Part shown: piece by piece, positions 52,701 to 57,141 of the stretch
Layout: each line of letters starts with the position of its first letter
Numbering within the stretch: position 1 is the stretch's first letter
Assembly (NCBI GenBank): GCA_946548065.1
Contig: CAMNPM010000010.1
Location: forward strand, 1-57,141
From: an uncultured Prevotella sp.
GTDB taxonomy: Bacteria > Bacteroidota > Bacteroidia > Bacteroidales > Bacteroidaceae
DNA length: 57,141 nucleotides
Direction of reading: 5' to 3'
Made by a program: the position numbers and the translations under genes
The notes under the pieces: model-generated
Seen by the model: only the letters and a program-made list of their open reading frames with translations
What the model was told of the DNA's origin: nothing
Database searches by the model: none

Positions 52701-53128
52701 TCAACGGCTGAGTACCAGAAAGTGTCGCTGAATGTATAGATGAGTGCGCCCACCAGTCCTGATGCCTCGATGGCTGTCAGCTTGGCGGCTGTCAGCTCGC
52801 TCCAGTCCTTGATGAGCAGTCTGCGCACCAGATGTGTGATGGTCCAGAACAGGAACAGAATAGTGGCTGCCGAGAGCAGGGCGCTCATCGTGTTCACCAT
52901 ATAGGCCACTTGGCTGGGGTCAGAGGCAAACTGCGAGAACAGATTGGCTGTCAGCATGAAGAAAGGTGCACCGGGTGGGTGGCCGATTTCCAATTTGTAA
53001 CCAGTAGAGATAAACTCCGGACAGTCCCAGAACGAGGCTGTAGGCTCGATGGTCGAACAATACACCACGGCGGCAATAGCAAAAGCCAGCCAGCCCATGA
53101 TGTTGTCTACAAGTCTGAATTGTTTCAT
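49754..53128 (-). CDS. GT117/DUF2723 membrane glycosyltransferase with C-terminal repeats
   Basis: 1124 residues from the ATG at 53128 (MKQFRLVDNIMGW). The upstream frame lacks conserved sequence. The N-terminal DUF2723 domain has about a dozen membrane segments and the family hallmark TASFWDCPEFI...GHPPGAP, where the aspartate/glutamate pair is likely catalytic as in protein O-mannosyltransferase-like GT-C enzymes. The C-terminal 400 residues are soluble and helical near the end. Bacteroidetes members are implicated in general protein O-glycosylation. Polyprenol-phosphate mannosyl donors could come from the GT2 enzyme at 25926-26675 (inference). Promoter at 53165-53172. Confidence 0.88.
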   Translation of the reverse strand: MKQFRLVDNIMGWLAFAIAAVVYCSTIEPTASFWDCPEFISTGYKLEIGHPPGAPFFMLTANLFSQFASDPSQVAYMVNTMSALLSAATILFLFWTITHLVRRLLIKDWSELTAAKLTAIEASGLVGALIYTFSDTFWYSAVEGEVYAYSSAFTAVVFWLILKWEDHADEPHADRWLVLIMYMTGLSIGVHLLNLLCLPAIVLVYYYRKFPTDDPKRDLRGSLTALGISVAILAAVLYGVVPGIVKVGGWFELLFVNTLGCPFNTGEIIYIFLLIAITVWAIYETYNDQAPKRQNIAFLLALAMLGIPFYGHGVWAVLIGCVVLAVLWFVLSFKRDKKPLVSARVKNTSLLCMLMLMIGYSSYALIVIRSAANPPMDQNSPEDIFTLGEYLGREQYGQRPLFYGQAYTSQVALEQDGGYCRPVMTTGDPVWQRKEKASPDEKDQYFVVRTKDEYKYAQNMLFPRMYSSAHRDAYESWMGGVSGSEVQYDRCGEMVTVKVPSQLENLRFFISYQCNFMYWRYFMWNFAGRQNDLQGNGELEHGNWLSGFDWFDNWRLGDQELLPDDLKNNKGHNVFYCLPLLLGLIGLFWQSLAKHHGNAKDQTGIRQFWVVFFLFFMTGLAIVVYLNQTPMQPRERDYAYAGSFYAFAIWCGIGVAAIISMLSEKLKVKSEKFATTLACVVSLAALLVPVQMASQTWDDHDRSGRYTCRDFGQNYLMSLQDEGNPIIYTNGDNDTFPLWYNQDVEGVRTDARVCNLSYLQTDWYIDQMCRPAYDSPSVPISWERIEYCAGTNEYITVEPDMKEAILEHYRENPEEARQQFGDDPFELKNVLKYWVRSKDKDLHMIPTDTLYMTIDKDAVRKSGMMMASDSIPDRMVISLKGKHALYKGDLMILEMLAECNWTRPIYVAVSVGDDNYINLGNNTITEGLVYRITPFTTSDGGKPIDGVKSFDTRRTYDNVMKRFKFGGIDKPGIYLDETVMRMCYTHRRIMAKLAVELVNEDDNKKAEEVLRFTAKQIPSYNVAHNYSSGSMDMARAWAIVGNNKEALKIMNDLWKTSTQYMRWYCALEGFRFDSAQNDCAIQLYIMQQLVALADTFDSQWADKHMKELSQLAALFEQKGGNLGF

Positions 53129-53164
53129 CTGTATCTTTTGAGTGTGATTTTTGTTTCCAATCTG

Positions 53165-53172
53165 CAAAGGTA
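53165..53172 (-). promoter_or_regulatory. -7 element upstream of the GT117 gene
   Basis: Minus strand TACCTTTG followed by C, 37 bases before the ATG at 53128. Confidence 0.65.
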
Positions 53173-53247
53173 CGGTTTTAAACGAAGAATGAAGAATGAA
53201 CGGTGAAGAATTTGTATCTGCGCATGTTTTTTTATAACTTTTTAAGG

Positions 53248-53700
53248 CTATAGGATAAGACTGGCCCCGCCTATCAACATGGCATAGCGCAGAAATTTGC
53301 CTATAGTCATGCTGACGAGCGAGATGCTGACATTGGCGCGCATGAGTCCTAAAGCGATGGTGATGGCCGAGCCCAGCACGGGGACAAAGGCGAAGAATCC
53401 CATCCATGCACCGCGCCCGGCCATGAAACGCGTGGCGCGGTCAAGATCCTTTGGCTTAACGTGCAGGTATTTCTCTATCCACTCCAGCTTGCCCATCCGG
53501 CCTACAAAGTAGTTGAACATGCCTCCTGCGACGTTGCCTATGGTGCCATACGCCACCAGTAGCGTAGGGTCTAGTCCGGCCGCCAGCAGTCCCGTCATCA
53601 CAGCCTCGCTGGAGAATGGAAAGAACGAACCCGCCACAAAGGCCGTCAGTAGCATGCCCCAGTAGCCGTAGCTCACTAGTAACCCAATTAGAGCGTCCAT
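53248..53700 (-). CDS. YqaA/DedA-like membrane protein
   Basis: 150 residues from the ATG at 53700 (MDALIGLLVSYG). Membrane segments surround the SNARE-associated/VTT core: FFPFSSEAVMTGLL, GNVAGGMFNYFVGR, FMAGRGAWMGFFAFVPVLGS. The last fits the conserved GRFxPxxG-type turn of DedA relatives; YqaA-type members are shorter, as here. Family roles include lipid scrambling and membrane homeostasis. Its start overlaps the preceding gene by 13 bases. Confidence 0.85.
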   Translation of the reverse strand: MDALIGLLVSYGYWGMLLTAFVAGSFFPFSSEAVMTGLLAAGLDPTLLVAYGTIGNVAGGMFNYFVGRMGKLEWIEKYLHVKPKDLDRATRFMAGRGAWMGFFAFVPVLGSAITIALGLMRANVSISLVSMTIGKFLRYAMLIGGASLIL

Positions 53701-54614
53701 ATGCTGTAGGCGGTAATGATAAGTGTTATGGCTACTAGGCAGCAAAATGCCACGTTGGTCATCCTGGTCTTTGTCAGTGCCACGAAGTGGCCCAGCAGTG
53801 GTGCTGTGCAGACGATGATCAGCCGCAGCAGCGCGTCGTAGTGCTGTGGTTGTACCACAAGGAATAGTATCAAGGCCAGGTCGAACCAGATGAGGAAGCC
53901 AAAGAGCTGTCGGATGCGAATCTTGTCGTCGTGTCGCTTGCGGATGTAGTGTACGATGCCTACTATCGTAAGCATGACCACATAGGCGAAAACTAGGGTC
54001 TGAATGCCCGTCAGGAGGTGGAGCGCGAAAGGCAGTTGGATGTCGGTCAGCCTTTCAGCGAAGTCAGCGATGGGTTGGGCATTCTCTGTGTACAGAAGCC
54101 AGAAGCCTAGGAACCAGTAGGGTGTCAACAATCCCAGCAACGACGCACCCCATGTGCGCCACGACAGGCACAACAGTTCCAGGGCCATCAGCAACCACAA
54201 AAGGGGGATGGCGTATAGCAGCGGGGGCCACGTCATGGTGGCGATGCCGAAACAGACGAAGGCATAGTAGGTGTACCCAGCCGACTCTTTGTCCTGATAG
54301 GCCAGGAACAGCAGCAGTACGCCACCTATGAAGAATGGCTGCAGGAATGCTCCGTACATAGACGGGAACAGAAAACTGGCACAGCACGACAGCGCGATGA
54401 ACGAGCAACTCACCATGCGCGAGTAGATGCGTATCAGGGCATGTACATTGTTGAGCAGCACCATCAGAAGCACACTCACGACAAAGCATGTTGCCTGTAT
54501 CCGCCACTGCCCCCCCCGCATTCCGCTCAGCAGCCAGACAATGGTGGCATAGCCTAACATCACGGGCAGCGCCAACTTGCTACCGGCTATCTTATTTTGT
54601 AGTTGCTTTGCCAT
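53688..54614 (-). CDS. Polytopic membrane protein of unknown function
   Basis: 308 residues, with about nine hydrophobic segments and few charged loops (KRHDDKIRIRQ near 232-243). It resembles the DUF6427-like proteins of Bacteroidetes in size and arrangement, but I cannot confirm that. The start shares a base with the purD stop (TAATG), and the end overlaps the yqaA-like gene by 13 bases, so the three form one tightly coupled unit. Confidence 0.75.
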   Translation of the reverse strand: MAKQLQNKIAGSKLALPVMLGYATIVWLLSGMRGGQWRIQATCFVVSVLLMVLLNNVHALIRIYSRMVSCSFIALSCCASFLFPSMYGAFLQPFFIGGVLLLFLAYQDKESAGYTYYAFVCFGIATMTWPPLLYAIPLLWLLMALELLCLSWRTWGASLLGLLTPYWFLGFWLLYTENAQPIADFAERLTDIQLPFALHLLTGIQTLVFAYVVMLTIVGIVHYIRKRHDDKIRIRQLFGFLIWFDLALILFLVVQPQHYDALLRLIIVCTAPLLGHFVALTKTRMTNVAFCCLVAITLIITAYSIWTL

Positions 54615-55906
54615 TATAGGTCGGCACCTATGTCACGACGGAAATACTTGTCCTGAAACTGAATCTTCTGTGCCTCCTCATACGATTTCCTTAGTGCCTC
54701 GGACTTGTCCTTGCCGTAAGACGAGACGGCAATCACGCGCCCGCCGTTGGTCACCAACTGCTCCCTGTTTTCCCCTCCGTCGGGAAACGGAGCCATTTTA
54801 GTGCCTGCGTGGAACACTACGGAACCCTCCACCTGCTCGATGCCCGTGATGGGGTAGCCTTTCTTGTACTCCCGAGGATAGCCTCCGCTGACCAGCATGA
54901 CACAGACTGCAGCACGCTCGTCAAACTCGATGGCGCGTTTGTCCAGATTGCCCTCAGCAACTCCTTCGAACAGGTCGACGATGTCCGACTTCAGGCGCAG
55001 CATCACGCTCTCCGTCTCCGGGTCGCCCATGCGGCAGTTGTATTCTATTACCATCGGCTCGCCTTTCACGTTGATCAGCCCGAAGAAGATAAAGCCCTTG
55101 TACAGGATGCCCTCGGACTTCAAGCCCTCAACGGTGGGACGGATGATGCGGTCTTCCACCTTCTGCATCCACTCCTTCGTGGCAAATGGCACGGGCGATA
55201 TCGAACCCATGCCGCCCGTATTCAGACCTGTGTCGTGCTCGCCTATCCGCTTATAGTCCTTGGCCTCGGGCAGTATCTTGTAGTGATCGCCATCGGTCAG
55301 CACAAAGACGCTGCATTCTATACCGCTCAGAAACTCCTCTATCACCACACGGCTCGAAGCGTTGCCGAACATGCCGCCCAGCATCTCCTTCAGCTCGCGC
55401 TTGGCTTCGTCGAGGGTGGGCAGTATCAGTACTCCTTTGCCTGCACACAGACCGTCGGCCTTCAGCACATAGGGAGCTTCCAGCGTATCCAGGAAGGCCA
55501 GACCTTCCTCCAGATGCTCGCCGTCGAAGGTCGCATAGCGCGCCGTAGGAATCTGGTGGCGCTGCATGAAAGCCTTGGCAAAGTCTTTCGAACCCTCCAA
55601 CACGGCTCCAGCTTTTGTCGGGCCAATCACGGGTATGTCCTTTGTGCGGGCGTCGTTAGCCAGGTCATCGTAGATGCCCTTCACTAGCGGGTCTTCAGGG
55701 CCTACCACCACCATGTCGATGCTCTTCTCCACGCAGAACTGCTTGATGGCCTCGAAGTCGTCGGACTTCATCTCAACATTCTCGCCGCAGTTGCCGGTTC
55801 CTGCGTTGCCGGGGGCTATATACAGCTTCTCGCACTTACCACTCTGGGCAATCTTCCAGGCCAGTGCGTGCTCGCGCCCGCCACTGCCTAACAGCAATAT
55901 TTTCAT
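54614..55906 (-). CDS. purD: Phosphoribosylamine--glycine ligase
   Basis: 430 residues from the ATG at 55906 ([18 protein letters not shown]); another ATG is directly upstream. N-terminal [20 protein letters not shown]-grasp segments ([19 protein letters not shown]) and [10 protein letters not shown] are the family signatures. It makes glycinamide ribonucleotide in purine synthesis. Promoter element at 55937-55944. Confidence 0.96.
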   Translation of the reverse strand: MKILLLGSGGREHALAWKIAQSGKCEKLYIAPGNAGTGNCGENVEMKSDDFEAIKQFCVEKSIDMVVVGPEDPLVKGIYDDLANDARTKDIPVIGPTKAGAVLEGSKDFAKAFMQRHQIPTARYATFDGEHLEEGLAFLDTLEAPYVLKADGLCAGKGVLILPTLDEAKRELKEMLGGMFGNASSRVVIEEFLSGIECSVFVLTDGDHYKILPEAKDYKRIGEHDTGLNTGGMGSISPVPFATKEWMQKVEDRIIRPTVEGLKSEGILYKGFIFFGLINVKGEPMVIEYNCRMGDPETESVMLRLKSDIVDLFEGVAEGNLDKRAIEFDERAAVCVMLVSGGYPREYKKGYPITGIEQVEGSVVFHAGTKMAPFPDGGENREQLVTNGGRVIAVSSYGKDKSEALRKSYEEAQKIQFQDKYFRRDIGADL

Positions 55907-55936
55907 CATTCTTCTATGTCGTTTTAAATTCAGATG

Positions 55937-55944
55937 CAAAGGTA
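55937..55944 (-). promoter_or_regulatory. -7 element upstream of purD
   Basis: Minus strand TACCTTTG followed by C, 31 bases before the purD ATG. Confidence 0.7.
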
Positions 55945-56166
55945 CGAAAATTCTGCGACTTATGCAAGTATTTGGCGCGTTTTTGCTGTTTTTCTTGCCA
56001 GTTAGAGCACTATATGTTCACTTCGCCTGTAATTCACGGCGGTTTATTCGTAACCGATTCCTGCATGATCTTCCTACATAGGGCTTCATTGTCTTAGTAT
56101 AATAGTTGTGCAAAAATACAACTTTTTTTTGGAATTGACAAAATATTGGATAGAAAATCACCTTAA

Positions 56167-56194
56167 CGTCACGCGTCACGCGTCACGCGTCACG
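56167..56194. repeat. Four tandem copies of CGTCACG
   Basis: Exact 7-bp period, four perfect copies, followed by TTTTTG. The inverse array CAAAA plus CGTGACG copies lies at 57112-57141. Confidence 0.9.
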
Positions 56195-56208
56195 TTTTTG
56201 CCATTTTT

Positions 56209-56256
56209 CGCTGTCGGGGAAATTGCTAAAGATTTTCCCGACGCTGTCGGGGAAAT
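56209..56256. repeat. CGCTGTCGGGGAAAT direct repeat with an intervening inverse copy
   Basis: Direct copies at 56209-56223 and 56242-56256, with ATTTTCCCGAC (56232-56242) between them that pairs with either (one mismatch). It could switch between two hairpins. Confidence 0.7.
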
Positions 56257-56391
56257 CACAGATTGGAGAGCTCTTTTTCGCACCCCTGAAAGGGCGAAAA
56301 TCGAGCAAAAAACACCGAAAATCACAAAAAAATGATGGAAAAACGGGCTCAGAAAGGTTCTCCTGACTTTATCAGAAAATGCCCCCCAGTC

Positions 56392-56516
56392 GGCTCAAAG
56401 AGCCTGTACAAAAGGCTTTGCGGGATGTCGAGACCCGCAGCGGCGCTTCGTTCATATTTCTGTTACTTTATTTTCATCCTTGATGTTCTAAGGACAAGAT
56501 GGCACAGAAATATGAA
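56392..56516. repeat. Cluster of hairpins bounded by a 13-bp inverted repeat
   Basis: GGCTC-AAA-GAGCC (56392-56404), GCGGG...CCCGC (56420-56438), and TTCATATTTCTGT (56451-56463) pairing with ACAGAAATATGAA (56504-56516) across 40 bases. It lies immediately downstream of the toxin gene stop, so it may form the 3' end of the toxin transcript. Confidence 0.55.
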
Positions 56517-56532
56517 AAGGAATGGGTGAAAC

Positions 56533-56862
56533 TTATTCCCAACAATAGCCCATACGTTTGAGCATGGTTTCTTCAGACAGCCAAGTGTTTTTGATGTATT
56601 CTATGTAGATGGTGCCGTCAACTATTGAGTAAATGATTTTTATACGGGGTATGACTTTATATCCGCGAAGCTCAAAACCGACTTTTTCCGATATAGGTTC
56701 TACGACAGCAGAGAAGGGTGACTGGGCAATACGGCGCACGGCGTCCATAACCAGTCTGCGCAATTTGTTATATTGCCCTTCTCCGTGCTCCTCCAGCGTG
56801 TATTGCAGAACCTCAGCAAGACTCTGCAACGCCGGTGCCGACCATCTTGTCTCTAAATTCAT
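56533..56862 (-). CDS. RelE/ParE-superfamily toxin
   Basis: 109 residues. The compact ParE/RelE fold is recognisable: an N-terminal WSAPALQSLAEVLQYTLEEHG helix pair, a central IAQSPF turn, then strands ELRGYKVIPRIKIIYSIVDGTIYIEYI and the ending TWLSEET. Such toxins inhibit gyrase (ParE) or cleave translated mRNA (RelE); which one cannot be told. It starts within the 3' end of a 54-residue upstream ORF (50-base overlap), as expected for an antitoxin-toxin pair. The pair is flanked by inverted 7-mer arrays. Confidence 0.85.
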   Translation of the reverse strand: MNLETRWSAPALQSLAEVLQYTLEEHGEGQYNKLRRLVMDAVRRIAQSPFSAVVEPISEKVGFELRGYKVIPRIKIIYSIVDGTIYIEYIKNTWLSEETMLKRMGYCWE

Positions 56863-56977
56863 AAAGCCTTTGGTCTAAGAAATGTTCAGCTTCCTCCTGC
56901 GAATAGCTATTGCCTGCCAATATCTGGCTGTGGCTTAGTTGCAGGATTCTTACTAGTCTGTCTTCGTCGTTCATCAT
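56813..56977 (-). CDS. Probable short antitoxin of the ParE-type toxin
   Basis: 54 residues from the ATG at 56977 (a second ATG follows at 56974). Mostly helical and charged: NDEDRLVRILQLSHSQILAG, then SQEEAEHFLDQRLYEF. No N-terminal DNA-binding domain like RelB/Phd is obvious, so it may only be the toxin-wrapping part. Its last 50 bases overlap the toxin start in another frame. A -7 element precedes it at 57000-57007. Assigned by position and size. Confidence 0.65.
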   Translation of the reverse strand: MMNDEDRLVRILQLSHSQILAGNSYSQEEAEHFLDQRLYEFRDKMVGTGVAESC

Positions 56978-56999
56978 TACTTCTGCTATTTTATTGCTG

Positions 57000-57007
57000 C
57001 AAAATTA
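57000..57007 (-). promoter_or_regulatory. -7 element upstream of the toxin-antitoxin pair
   Basis: Minus strand TAATTTTG followed by C, 23 bases before the antitoxin ATG. Confidence 0.6.
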
Positions 57008-57115
57008 CGATAAATGAATGAAAGTTCCAAATTTTTTTCAAGAATTCTGTGCCACAATGTCAAAGAACGCTTCTTTTTTTACTATGAGACAAGTACCAGT
57101 CCCCTGTGCTCAAAA

Positions 57116-57141
57116 CGTGACGCGTGACGATGTGACGCGTG
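57116..57141. repeat. Inverse array of CGTGACG (truncated by window end)
   Basis: CGTGACG at 57116 and 57123, then TGTGACG at 57131 and a partial CGTG at the edge. It is the reverse complement of the array at 56167-56194, including the adjacent CAAAA. Confidence 0.85.

Larger units (their letters stand above)
55945..56532. other. Gene-free intergenic region with repeats and predicted hairpins
   Basis: No convincing gene. Contains the 7-bp repeat array at 56167-56194, a GTCGGGGAAAT inverted/direct repeat set, and a series of hairpins with a 13-bp inverted repeat (56392-56516). Confidence 0.65.

Noticed and set aside
56105..56130. Terminator GTTGT...ACAAC followed by eight T on the plus strand
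   Set aside because: The stem is only 5 bp of A/T-rich pairs and no plus-strand gene ends before it.

Overview
The window looks like a chromosomal segment of a Bacteroidales bacterium, most likely Prevotellaceae. The reasons are: (i) many gene starts are preceded by the Bacteroidetes -7 element TAnnTTTG (often as GTACCTTTGC) and, with one clear exception, lack strong Shine-Dalgarno sequences; (ii) the carbamoyltransferase of the arginine pathway is of the Bacteroides N-succinylornithine type; (iii) it carries families typical of the phylum, such as GT117/DUF2723, DUF5020, DUF5683, DUF4250, DUF4369 and XRE-cupin plus acyl-CoA synthetase pairs. Genus is an inference; there is no rRNA here. Three secreted pectin methylesterase homologues suggest a plant-polysaccharide-rich niche such as gut or rumen.

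Layout. 1-1500: the 3' part of a large serine recombinase, whose stop codon lies inside an oppositely oriented tRNA-Pro, so an integrated element probably extends off the left edge. 1.6-3.8 kb: tandem pectinesterase-like paralogues. 3.8-14.1 kb, minus strand: a nine-gene run argD, proC, XRE-cupin regulator, acyl-CoA synthetase, proB, proA, sensor histidine kinase, N-succinylornithine carbamoyltransferase, threonine-aldolase-like enzyme. This joins arginine and proline synthesis. 14.3-16.5 kb: DUF4250, beta-carbonic anhydrase, a repeat-rich intergenic stretch with a probable 45-residue small protein, an orphan Vsr endonuclease and tRNA-Arg. 16.7-25.3 kb: asnA; dnaX (minus); then a plus-strand run ftsB-like, membrane protein, DUF4369 lipoprotein, pyrC, a stand-alone MetH reactivation domain, a metallophosphoesterase and plsC.

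25.3-34.4 kb: a decayed Rpn-type nuclease tail, a striking 22-bp-period palindrome array, a polyprenol-phosphate mannosyltransferase facing mfd across nose-to-nose promoters, a frameshifted small lipoprotein, an Hsp20 gene with a sigma-54-like promoter, alaS and a MerR regulator. 34.5-45 kb, minus strand: parA, parB, DUF5683, mltD, spoT, a third pectinesterase and a tricorn-like S41 protease. 45-49 kb, plus strand: surE, lpxB, a purine permease and a Tsx-like outer-membrane protein (DUF5020). 49-56 kb, minus strand: polysaccharide deacetylase, GT117, YqaA-like and polytopic membrane proteins, purD. The right end holds a ParE-type toxin with a very short overlapping antitoxin, flanked by inverted arrays of a 7-bp repeat (CGTCACG / CGTGACG).

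Most of the window is ordinary housekeeping sequence. The most unusual signals are non-coding: the 22-bp palindrome array, the inverted 7-mer arrays around the toxin module, the in-frame palindrome inside mfd, the sigma-54-like hsp20 promoter, and the structured leader of the small protein gene. I did not find a clearly new multi-gene system. All family assignments come from reading motifs, without database searches.
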